The notes beneath the pieces are model-generated. The model was not told the origin of the DNA. It searched no databases and saw only the letters and a program-made list of their open reading frames with translations. A stretch of 64,000 nucleotides of DNA from Morinoia aosen (taxonomy: Eukaryota > Arthropoda > Malacostraca > Amphipoda > Talitridae), in assembly GCA_030386875.1 (NCBI GenBank), contig CM059563.1, forward strand, positions 50,161,602 to 50,225,601. Direction: 5' to 3'. Of this stretch, positions 9,638 to 21,800 are shown in pieces (the stretch's first letter is position 1; every line of letters starts with the position of its first letter). The position numbers and the translations under genes are program-made.

Positions 9638-12159
9638 ACAGCAAGCACTCTTTGGCTTAATATATTTTATTTAATCTGCTGCAATTATTAAAATCCGTTA
9701 CAATTTTTTAGCGATGACGATTGTAATATTTCCTCGAGTGGCAGATCCTGTGTCAATTTTTTTAGGTATTTTTTATTTGCGACCAAGAGAAAAAATGTCA
9801 AATAGGGTAAAAAAAATTCCCCTACGTCGTCACAAACGCGTTTGTTACGAGACTTTCAACGTGTCTATCGATTCTTAACTTTTAATGTACAATTTAAAAG
9901 CGAGATTTTTTGCATGCACATAAAGTACCCGATAGAAAAATGTTTTCACACTGCACAAATAGTCCAATCCTACTAACATAGTATTTCGCTTCGATATGCG
10001 TCATATGCCAGGAAAGGGTCGAGATAATTTCGATAATCTATCCAGCTCTCTAAATACAATTGTCACTACAATATTTTGAATATTAGAAATTCTGCATAAT
10101 TAATTGCGATTCGTTTAGAAGTAGTTTCAAGTTTCATCAGTTAAACCAGGATGAATAATAATAACAATCAACTCTGTTAACAACTTCGGTCAAAGACTAT
10201 TTAGTTGTCACTGTGGTAATTTTCCCGAGGTTAATTTTGAGGTTATACTTTGCTCACTGGCTCTTCTTCTTGTACGGTATCTCATTCAAGGTAATAAAAT
10301 CCAAGCGTCAGCTGTACTACCTCATCTCAAACAGTGCAGTCCATAGGTCTCTTCAGGGGGCCAAATATTACAAAAGACCTGTTAACAGCAGGCACATCTT
10401 GGTCCCAATGGACATTCACGAGGAATTAAGGTTTCATTTAATTATTTTGCCGCTATGCTCAGTGACATTATCAAGCTTCTGCACGATGATGTCAAGTATA
10501 CATGCATCGTTTTTTCAATACACAATCTCATCCTTTACTCCTCTTACACAGTGTAAACGACTCGTGTTCTCGGCTTCTAGGTTGTCGGGTGCTTTATTTA
10601 GAATGTAGGATTAAATTAACAGTAAAAATGGATGTATAACGAAGTGTTGCTTAATAGATGAGAAGAGGTTCAGAGTCCAAAGTCAATATTTTTTAAATAG
10701 AAAACATAAGGTTTATTTATGGACACAATACAACCCTGCCTAGTAGCTGATCTCTCATCTGACGGCTAAATAGTGGCACTTGATCATGACTTCGATTGAA
10801 CTGAGCGATTTCACCGATTGTCCGTAGAGGGAGGGACATATCGGACGGTATGCCAATCGGAGAAGGATCAGCTGATCAGTTTGAGGAGGGGGTTCGGAAG
10901 AAAGTTCCAAAAGGAGTTAAGAAATTAACCTCGGTTCAGCAAAAAACGCAAGCTTTAAGCAGTCGATAAGAAAATTTGTATAAGAACGTAGATAAGAACG
11001 TTCAGAAGCAATAGAAGCTTTTTCGATTCAAGGAAGCAATTTCCGATATTAATTTTTTGAGCTAATAGAGAGGACTGAGAATTTACTTAATCCCTCTATT
11101 TTCTCACGAAATTAATAGAATCCGTGAACAGATTACACTTTACAGAAAAAGATTACAATAACTTTTTCTTATCACTCTACGTTGACGACTAGAAAATTGG
11201 TATCACTGTCTAGATCTCTAAGTTATTCAAAACAAAATGGAATCCATTGTGCAATGGTCAGTCCTGAAAATCAAATGCAACTCAGTCGAATGATATGGCT
11301 ATGGTTGAAAAACGATCGGTCAAGTCAAGACGCTTGAATGAGCGCAACTACAGCGCTGTACTGACATTTAGCTCTTTAAATTTGTTGTTTAGACTTTCTT
11401 AATAAACTTAAGAGCATATCCGTACATGTCTGCTTATTCATACATCAAAAGATTGTAAAAAGTCAATTTTTTCTCAATCCTTTTCGTAATGTTTAAACAA
11501 ACAGAATATAGAATTCATCGCATCTCGCTCGCACAGCTCACCATCCGTTATCTTGGTTTTCATTTATACTTTGTTTCTGACTGAAAAGAGGATTTCAATA
11601 ACAGTGATTCAATAGTGCTCTATTTCAAGATCTTTACTCCCCAGAAGATAATTGACGAGTTCTGAAATACATAAAGAACTTAATAGAGGTTTTATGTTTG
11701 ATGAATCATTCCAAAATGAATGAATTACACAAACTTCTGCATTTTTCATTGAAAGAAATCATTTCTAATCGGTTCTGTGTTAGGTTTAGTTATAATAATC
11801 AAGCTGTCGCTATGAACTGAAGTATTTAATACGTTTGCAACACCTTTGGCAGATATCTGGCGAGAACTATTCAATGTTGTATAGCTCTCTGGTATTCACA
11901 TGAACTAAGTTCTACATAAAAATGTTCCTGATATGCCTCGGCTGGATAAAATTAGATAGTACATATTAAGCGATATAGAATGTTTAAAAGAAAAACGAAT
12001 AACATGAATGCACGCGGTGTCTACTTACATTAGGGAGATAATGAAGAGATACAAGTCTCACGTGAACACGTATCGCGAGTAAAATAACAGGTTAGTTAGT
12101 TTAATATTTTCAGCATCGTAAGGAGTATTCGCGGCTGGGTTGATCGAGAAAACTTCAAC
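9638..12159. other. Gene-free sequence left of the host gene
   Basis: No supported gene. The longest frame is 131 codons on the plus strand at 10213-10608. It encodes a hydrophobic, serine-rich sequence with no motif I recognise and no flanking splice signals of note. An exon of an unrecognised gene cannot be excluded. Confidence 0.35.
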
Positions 12160-12165
12160 TTTATT
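12160..12165 (-). terminator. Candidate polyadenylation signal of NFRKB
   Basis: AATAAA on the minus strand lies about 320 bases past the stop codon at 12483, and about 60 bases past the alternative stop at 12228. The region is AT-rich, so chance occurrence is quite possible. Confidence 0.3.
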
Positions 12166-12227
12166 ATTAGATAACTGAAGTTAATGCGTTTCCAGCAGAA
12201 GGGTCGCCAGTTCCTACCGCGCGTTGG

Positions 12228-12284
12228 TCACTTTGCCCTCAACAGCCACGCAATAGCTACGTGCCCTACAAAGGAAGGTAGCCA
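12228..12284 (-). CDS. Candidate alternative terminal exon of NFRKB
   Basis: Follows the acceptor TTTTTCCCTGCAG. In phase after the micro-exon it encodes WLPSFVGHVAIAWLLRAK and stops at TGA (12230-12228). It would replace or follow the repeat exon. Confidence 0.35.
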   Translation of the reverse strand, partial: WLPSFVGHVAIAWLLRAK

Positions 12285-12330
12285 CTGCAGGGAAAAATGT
12301 AATAATTTGGAGGTAAATAAGGGAACTCAC

Positions 12331-12357
12331 CGTAGACACAATATCTGTAATCGGCAC
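12331..12357 (-). CDS. Candidate alternative micro-exon of NFRKB
   Basis: 27 nt encoding VPITDIVST. It is preceded by a T-rich tract ending CTGCTGCAG and followed by GTGAGT, both better splice sites than those of exon 26. Phase 0 fits directly after exon 25. Not proven to be used. Confidence 0.4.
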
Positions 12358-12482
12358 CTGCAGCAGGATAAACAAAAACAAAATTTTACAATAAATAGAG
12401 CAATAACGATGTATAAAAAGAAGCCTGTACGGTGGTACAGGATAAAATTATTCATTACATAACACTGTGTACACTACTCATG

Positions 12483-12863
12483 TCATGAAGGCTTTTGAGA
12501 ATTTCTATAGCCGCTAGAATTCGATGACAAATTGTTAACGTTGATTAGTTTCTGATCGATGTGGGCTAAGGGAACTTGTAAAGTAGTTTGCTCAGCAACA
12601 TTTGCGCCCTGTATGACAGCGTGCTGGGCGGGAGCACTGAGTCTTGCAGATGCTACCGCGGGAGCACCAAGCCTTGGGGACGATACCACGGGAGCACCAA
12701 GCCTTGAAGACGATACCGTGAGAGCACCAAGCCTTGAAGATACCACGGGAGCACCTAGCCTTGAAGATGACACCGCAGGAGCACCGAGCCTAGAAGATGC
12801 CACAGCGAGTCCACCAGTTGCCTGTCCCAGTCCCACGTCAGACGGCAGTGCGCCGCTCACCAG
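12483..12863 (-). CDS. NFRKB: NFRKB exon 26, C-terminal repeat exon
   Basis: 381 nt including TGA at 12485-12483, acceptor GTAATTTGCGCAG (weak pyrimidine tract). It encodes about six copies of a 10-residue unit resembling AVSSSRLGAP, from a 30-bp tandem DNA repeat at about 12640-12820. The unit is not known to me from other NFRKB proteins. It could be an alternative or lineage-specific terminal exon (see 12228-12357). Confidence 0.72.
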   Translation of the reverse strand: MVSGALPSDVGLGQATGGLAVASSRLGAPAVSSSRLGAPVVSSRLGALTVSSSRLGAPVVSSPRLGAPAVASARLSAPAQHAVIQGANVAEQTTLQVPLAHIDQKLINVNNLSSNSSGYRNSQKPS

Positions 12864-15800
12864 CTGCGCAAATTACAACACTGAATGAGTGGCGTCACAC
12901 TATTTCAGGTCGGTACGGAACACGTAAGTCAAGAGTTTGCACGGCATTTGTGCAGAAGGGTTAAAGGTTGTTGAACTTGTTCACTGATACCTTTTCAAAA
13001 TTTGTAACTATAAAAACGACACATGGCTTCGAATTTTTACAGGAGACGTTTAAAGATAACGTAAAATTACTATTATATTTAGCTTAAGACTCCTTAACTA
13101 TAAGAACGGTGATCTCAAAAGAGCGCAGAAAAATGACCGTTAAGTGTAGACTAGAAAACAACCAGTGCATGTGTCACATATAGGAGACCCTGCGCATTGT
13201 AACTGCAAGTTAGGAAAGGCGAGGAACAAAAGTGATAGAAGAAATCGAGAAGAAGGCATAAAAACTGTAAGAGGTAAAGTGAGCACAAAAGATATGAGCA
13301 CAAAAGATACAAGCTCAAAGGCTCCATTTGCACAAAGCTGAGGAAACCTAACAGTATCTCCCCTTGGGGCACCAGCCCTCAAAGTGTAGGATAGACAAAC
13401 TTAACTAATCTAAGCCTGTTACTATCCTATACCCCCCTGACGGGACATCACGCAAAAATGCAAATGCTTCAAAAGCTGAGATTTTCCGTTCACCTGTCCA
13501 CCTTATCCTCCGGCAGTCTCTCAAATTACTACCTCAATGAGCAATAGTTCTTAAAGATCGTGCTTGTAATAAGCAAAGTCTTTTCTGGTTACTCTGTTAT
13601 CAGGTCATCACACTGCAGAAAACCTAAAATAACCCTCAAGTATACATTTCCCTTCTTCTTACACAGTAGCTTGATGCCCGTTAGAGATGCTTTCAAAGCG
13701 TTCGTCCACGCACACACTAGCGAATTCGTGCTATGGTCCAGTCTAAATAGTAGCCCTTCCATTAAAGCCACACAAAATGCTTCTTACTTGTCTACCGAAG
13801 TCCGTTCACCACTAAAATATTACCCTTCCTAGAAAGCATCATGGCTCAGTAGCTCCACTCTTGATTACAATAACTGCACATGTACATCTAGTTAACTCTT
13901 ATCCAGTCTTTTATATCTGAAAGTTCTATCGCTAGCAAGATGCAAGTAAAAACACTGCCATTCAATCAAACTACATTCTTAAAAAAAAGTAAAATTTCAA
14001 CATTCTTTGTCTTACAACACCACAAAGACACTGAAGACATAAGACTGAATTAGGAACTCTTCTAATGCGTAAATTACAATGCACATATACTTAATCAGAA
14101 AAGCACAATATCTCTCAAACTTTATTTATTTTTCTCACATACAAACAATATGGCGCTCCCTTCTGACCCGACTTCACCACTTAAAAAACTCGTGCAGCCT
14201 CCCTTCCACTGGAAAATACACTATTTTTCTAATAGCAATCTCACACCAGCTCATCATCCAACCACCTTCTCAAAATCCGTAGAAGTACAGGACCAATCTT
14301 TTTGCGTTCTCAAACACATTTAAAGTCCTGATTTAAACCCCGACTACTTTAAAGATCACAAACTTAAAATCTATCGTGATTTATCTTACGAGTAGAGTAG
14401 AATTCATTTCCCGTACAGTATCAAAAAGCTGAATATACGAGTATCTCAAATTTGGTGCTTATTATTTTCAAGTAAAGTGAAAACACACGTGTTATTCACC
14501 TGCCAATTGGTTTAAGATCAATTACTCAAACACTCCGATGCTAACACGTCACGTTTAATTGCATTTCATAATATGAAAGCATTCAAACAAGCAATTATTT
14601 AATTTCTTCTGGTCACTGCTTCCCCTTAAATCATTTCCCGTTATAGTTTTACCATTTGGCTTACTTTAGAAACCCATTCCTCTTCTCTCCATCATTAGAC
14701 CTACAGTTTCATAACAGCTAAACATATTGCATATATTTTTTGTTGCTTCATTCTGCAAAGACGCTACTTCAATTCCATGTCTAATTGCACATGTTATTTT
14801 TCACTCCATTTTTCTCACTCTCTTCTCTTGCTTATAAGAGATTTTCTTGTTTACTATTAATTAACAGTACTTCAGCTACCTTAACTGCATCATTCGAAAT
14901 TTTTTTCATACTCAATAGGTGTTTACATAACTTCTACTATCATCTCCTGCAATTCCTGAAACGTTTTTCTTCTACTACATTTAATTTAAAGTCTTTAATA
15001 TTCATTTTGTTTCGTCTGATTCATTGTAACATTGAATCGACATCAACAACGACAAATACGAAGAATATACACACATTCCAAAGTCATTACTGACAGTTTG
15101 GTTGGAGAAGGAAGACTTTTGGGAGACGGTGGGCCGCATCTGGGTTTGCTGCAGCACCCGCGCCATGACAGGCTTAGCAGCGCGCCCTCCTAGCGAGCTG
15201 GTCTGGGGCACCGCCGTCACGGTCGTCGTATTGTTGCTCACGCTCGGCACCACCTGCAACGCAACATGCTCAGCATCTCAGCTCTACATTCAGGTACAAT
15301 AGCCCCATGGATCCATGTAGATATCTATTTTAGTAACTCAGTGGCCTGTTAAGAGAAAGTATATAATATTAGTCTCTAATTCAAACGAGTTAAAACTTCT
15401 GTGATTTTTATTGAACATGTTGTAGTTTATTGGTTATAACAATGCGAGTGACACCTGAAAGACTAGTGTGAGAGAGGAGGCAGAAAAATAAATAAAAAAG
15501 TCCAGCTACCAAATCAATAGCTAGGCGATCCTACTAATGGTCATAACCTTGAATTTACAAGTTAAAAATACAGCCTAACACAAAAATAAAGTATGGTAAG
15601 CTAAATAAAGCCACATTAAAAAGTTCAACTAAGATAAACATGCAAATGAAGAACTGAAGTCCGAAACACAAGCAGAAACAAGTACAAAACAGCATATTCA
15701 TAAACAGCCCTCCATAAAAGGAATAGAACACAAGAAATTTAAATGAATTATCAAAGAAGCGGGAAAGTAGCGCAAAAATTGCGTTATAACAAACAGAGAG

Positions 15801-18800
15801 AGTCACTACCCTGACCTTGAGTGTGTGGAAGCCCTGGAGGCCTTTGATGGAGATGTGGCCGGACTGCAGCACGCTGGCAGGCAGCACGATCTGCTGCTGC
15901 TGCTGCCCAGCGGCGCTGCCTGTGCTTCCAGGCGCAGCTACCAGCACCTGCTGCCCCCCGATGTTCAGCACTTGTCCGGCAATTTTGTCGCCGTTCAGCA
16001 GCACCTGATACAAACAGTTTCATTGGGGGAGGCATCACATGAACATCTAAACTATAACAAGAGCCACGTCTGTGCTGGCGTCCATTCACAATGATTGCAT
16101 ATTTGTAATTTTTGTAAGGCAATTTATTTATGTCTTCTGTCGTTTGAAATTCGTTAGAAAATTGCCATGACACAAGAATAAAGGAAACAAAAAAAGAAAA
16201 GATACGTAATTGAAGAGTGAATTTGGAAATAATTAATGAATGAATGGATCACTGACTTGAAAACATTGCCGTCAGTTTTGAGGGATTCTTGTAATTAGCA
16301 GCTCACACATCCTCTCACAATCAATGCCTTGCTGGTATCTCGCTATCAATGCCTTGCTAGTCTTTTCCAAAAACCGTCACATCTCTGTTGTGTCCCACAA
16401 GATGTCGCTGCTCACCTGGCCGAGCTTGTCTCCTGATAGCAGCACCTGGCCCCCGCCGCCGCCACCTCCACTACCACCACCCCCCTGTGCCGTATTCTGT
16501 GTCGTCAAGATGAGCTTGTTGCCGATGCTAATGACGTTGCCCACACCCCGGCCGCCCTGTCGTGTTGTCAAAATTGATTTCTGTTCACAAACAAGTCGAA
16601 GAACACAAGAGAAATATCTTTTTTCCGAGAATATTTTCTTACAATGCTACATTATTACAATCGAATTGTCCATTTGGTTTTCAGTTTTTCAACCTAAAGA
16701 ATGACAGTGTGTAGGAGGATTTCTCATCCACATGTCTTCTTTGCTTGCTACTTTCACTTGTAGCTGCACAGAACGGTGAAAATGAAATGTCTACCGAGAA
16801 CAAGAACAGTACCCTGACTCTTCAAGTTTTACGTTACAAATTCAAAATAAAAAATCTTCCACTAGTAGCTTTTATAGTATGATAAATTCTACTGAAAAAT
16901 AGCAATGGTTTCAGGCCACAGACATTAATCTGCCTTTTTAGCTCTAAAAATTAATGACGTATGGATTTATTAGAATGAATAATACAACAAATTTTCATAT
17001 AATTAGGAATGCGTGCGTGGCTTTTTAGGGAACAAATTCAAATCAATCTCCACTTAATGAAGTTGAAAACTTCGGACAGCAGTTGGGTGCCGAGGCGAAT
17101 GCAGTCAGTTTGGTCAGCATCAATCTATCAATAGAAATTTATACAATACAAGTTCAGCACAACACAACATAAAAACATCATAAGATAGTGTCGACATCAT
17201 TGGCAGACCAATAGGCGTCAAACCAAGCCTCATAAAATAACGATAATCCTATTGCCAGGACAGTGAGATGTTGAACAAAGTCCAATAAAATAGCGCTCAC
17301 TTTATTGCCGGAGCCTGAAGAGTTGACGTTGGCTACAATGAGCCGCTGCTGGGAAACTCCTGTGGTGACTACAGAGCTCTGAGGCACCAGGGTCACGCTC
17401 TGCAGGCTGCTGTTTGGTCCTAAAAACCATGCATTATGTAAATGAACAAATGTTCTGAAGTTCCCCCAACATACCCAATTTGTTTCACCCGTAATTGATT
17501 ACCAATTTTACTCAAATGAAGAGGAAAGCAGTTATCAAAAAGAAATGTTCAAATTTGTTTAAAGTTGTAAAACAGTAGGCATCGTACACTGGTATTTAGT
17601 GCATAGGTAAAATCAGACGCAGCTAATGAAAATCCTACAAAAGAAAAGATTTCTCAGATCCCTCACTTACTAGGTCTTGTACTCTAATGTAAAAAAATCT
17701 AGTTATCACACAACTTTCCGATTGTGTTCCTTTAGTATTTTTGAATAAACTGACAGTCCGTTCATTTAGTTGGCCAAAGTAACCTGAAAAGTAACGAGCA
17801 TAGAACTAGCTCACCAAACATGAGACGAGGAATTATTTATTGGGCATGAATAAGATGCGAGAGAATATGAGATTAGATACAAGAACACCAAGTCACATCG
17901 TTTGATGAAGCACAATTTGACTTGGGACTTGTTTAGGCTGAAGCTCATCTCCAATTCGCGGCGAGTGCGTCAAATTGCAGGAAATATGTCGACAAAATGC
18001 TCACCCCCCGCTAGAGGTGGCTTCTGCTGGTGTAAGGTGACCAACTGCTGCACACCGCCCTGTACCACCTGACAACACACAATTAACTTAATAATTATGA
18101 CAGTGCAGCACAACGTCCTGCATCACTTTAGCCCACTGAAATATTTTCCTAAATACGTGAGTAATGCTGATCGTCCTGCATCACTACAATAAACTAAAAT
18201 ATTTCCATAATTATGGAAGTAGTGCTGCACATTGCCTGCACCAGTTGACCACACGACACCAACTTAACACACACAGCGGTTGTGCTCCTGGGGTACAAAG
18301 AGAATGGTAGTGTGTATGTACAGAGATGAACTAGGAGCTAAAATTAGAAAGATTCATATTACCGATGATGATAATTAAAATTAAGCTAAAGACTGAATAG
18401 AGCCCCATAGGAATGAAAATTAAAAAAAACTCACATTTAATTTAAAAAATTTCAATTGACAGAATGAAGTACCTTGCCATATCACCAAACACGAACGTAA
18501 TAATATATGAAAGATGTATTCACAACTTTTATAGGCAAGACACAAAGGGGAACTTGAGATCTAAAAACCGAACAAAACTTTTACAAACTGAAGAGTGCCC
18601 AGAAAACATAGAGAGCGCTTAGGAATCTTGAAAGCCTAGGCTTGATAGAAATAAATTTTTATACCCCACAGAAGTTGTGAGAATACAGCATTCTCACGAG
18701 AAATGTCTCCACTGATTTTAAATATAAATTATAACAAGTATCTATGATATCGCAAAAGAATCAACTTCTAATTTATTTCCAAGGCTTTCATCATTTTACA

Positions 18801-21800
18801 GTTGAGTACAAAATAAGCATCAGCGGACTTTCATTATAATCTGTTGTGCGGTATTATAGGTACATAATATTATTAGCACTTAAATTCAAAGGACTTATTT
18901 CTTGTGGACACTCCGTATATAAAAAAATTGTCCCTACACGTACCATGAAACCTACAAAAAAGAAAAGTCCCTCATTCCCACACAAAAAAAGCTCACCTTG
19001 CTGCCCTGAAGGAGTACTTTATTTCCAGACACTACGAGCTTCTGGCCAACACCTGCTCAAGAAAATAACATACTGTATAAAAAATTCATTCAAGACTAAG
19101 GCCTAAATAGTGAGTAGCTACATAACAATGGTCCGTAGCGTGTTCGATGATGTAAGAAAAAGCACTGTTCTCATGATAGTTTGGTTTAAAGGCTGATTTT
19201 GTGACCAAAGAATTACTGCAGTATAAAAAAAAGCATTCTGCTTTGATTGACAACAGCTGTTATGCGTTCAGAGCACGTCTCTAATAAGGGGACAACTCCC
19301 AGAACAACACCTCGCTCTCTCGCCATGGACCACACACACAGGCAACCGCAGCCCAAAAAGAGTACAATTTAACAGAACAGCAAGATGCTAACTGCCATCA
19401 AATGCAGTGCATCAACACTCGTCGCATTTTGCTAGAGAGGAGACTATGACCTAAAATTTTTCTATATTTCCTTGAAGCAGAATTTAGGCCCACTCACCAG
19501 GCTGAAGATGTGCTCCGCCCTGCACAAGCTTGAGGCCAGCGAGCTGCTGCGGGGCGATGCCTTGGAGGCGCGCTCCGGCGTTCACTGCAACGGTTGCTAC
19601 TGCTGTGCTGCTGCTGCAAGTGGTAGTGGTAGTGGTGGTGGTCGAAGTCGTGGTCAGGCTGGCAGCCACGTGCGACAGGCTGCGCACCGCCGTCACCTCG
19701 CCTCTGTATAGAAAAAGATTAGGTTTCTTAATGGTCCCCATGACCGAACTGTGAAGACTCCAGACTACCGAGATGTATTGAGAAAGTAGAAAAGGAATTC
19801 TGAAGGAAGACATCAGGAGCTGGAAACGCTCAAAACAAAGTTAACAAACTTGTACTAGATATGGATAGAGATGGATGAACATACAAAGAAAAATATTGCG
19901 CAATCTTACATGAAATTTACCGGTGTATCAAAGTGTTGCCTATCTTATGAACATTATTAAAAAGTTGCCTGCTCCAAATAATTTTAATTGAGCATGAAAG
20001 GGAATGCCAGGTACGCCAGCCAAGTCCACGTTATCAGAACCTGCACCTTGCTTTAGATACAAGAACACATAGCTACCAGAAATGCTGCAAGTTGTGCGAG
20101 AAGTCAACAAACCCTTACATTCGGGCCTAATGTAACACATTCCTAACTGACACGTTATGAAGAACTAGGTGCAAATTAGCAAGTGGGCACAGCTAGGAGG
20201 AAGCTGACCTGCTGGAGGTGAGGTGATGGCTGCTGATCACAGCAGAAGAACCGCTGCCGCTGCTGGTCACCAGCGGCCGCACTGCAACTCTCGGGGCGCT
20301 GCTCACTATTGCTGCTGCACCGCTGCCGCTCACCGTTAACTGAGCAGCAAACAATTCTATTACTGGGATGCTCTACAATATTGTTATTATTTCCCTATTT
20401 CAGACATAACATATAAATGGCTCTCCAATGCCTAAGTATGAGAATATTATAAGATGAATGTAATGTTCGTTCCTCATAGTGTGCAGGAGGTAAAAATACT
20501 ACAACAATGCAGCATGATGCACGCTCAAATCGTATGCATCAACATTCTCAAACCGAAGACATCAACTAGAATGTTTTGAAAAAAGGAGCATCGATTTTCC
20601 AAGACAGTTAACAAAACATGAGCTGAATAATGTATCCCTTTGTATCACATCAAGCCACAACATAGCTCACATGAACTCCATGATATTAATTTTTTATAAT
20701 TAAAGTTAATTAATTCTAAGAATCAGTGAAGTCCTATTAGAACAAAGCGTACATTTTTTGTAAATTCTTTGAAACATTCAAGTTTGTGGCGGTAGAAAAA
20801 CCTAAAATAAGATGGTTATTTTAGGTGACAAGCAGGACTAACAAATAAATGTTGATAATTGACTAGACTGAATACTGAGATGCAGAAAAGTACACTCAAT
20901 TGGGTTCAAACACCATACAGTCAAAAACCTCGAACGATGGGACGTATTAGAGAAACAACAAAGTAAAAGGTAACTTTAAACACAGAGGGGCCGTTTCCTT
21001 TTTTCTGATTAGCTTACAAATAACCCTGAAGCGCGTGATTGACTTTTTAATTTAGAGATTTCAAAGATTGAACATCATAACATGAAAATACTGAAAATTA
21101 ACTTGTGTGCTCACTTTCTGCACCATAACAATGGCACAATAAAACGACCAACGTTCACAGACTCGCGTCGTCCGGCTGTTAAAGACTTACGTGGGACGCA
21201 GGAGCAGCGATGGCAGACTCAGGCAGGGTAGAGGTGCCTCCTGCTGCAACACAGAGCAACCATCAGATGACATGTTCGTAATGTAAAGAAGACTTAAAAT
21301 CAAACTCATAAAATGAAGTGTGATTAAAATCAAGCGCACTTGGAAGCCACAACTAAGAGAAGAATTCGGTTTAAAAATTTAAACAAGAAAATGTTCATGA
21401 TTGATAATATTGTTGAAATAAATGTACTAGTATTTCAACTAATTAATTTGTTACCAGTCTAGGAGCAAATACAACACAAACTTTGCCTTTCCATGACTTA
21501 ATTTTTCTAAGACAACTGGCAATAGGAGTAGCAAAAGTTAACGAATGTTATTCTACAAAAATTTCTTCAAAATATTCTCCTTTCTTTCAAAATTTCTTTC
21601 TTCAAAATGAGCAAATATTTTCCTTCAAAATAAGGAAGTGAAACTGAAAATACAATGCTGAAAACTGAAAATACAATGGTTAGGGGTGAGTGCTCCACAC
21701 TTCAAAAGCAAGAGGAGAGTCCTCATGCAGAGTAAAAAGCTAGGGCAAGATGCTTTACAATTGGAAAGAATGGGGAGAGTCCACAAATGTCAACATCAGC

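Noticed and set aside
10213..10608. 131-codon plus-strand open frame as a gene
   Set aside because: Hydrophobic but without any family motif or splice context. Kept only as a remark on the region.
12559..12888. Plus-strand GAPSLEDDT repeat protein
   Set aside because: It is antisense to NFRKB exon 26, and its openness follows from the 30-bp repeat period.
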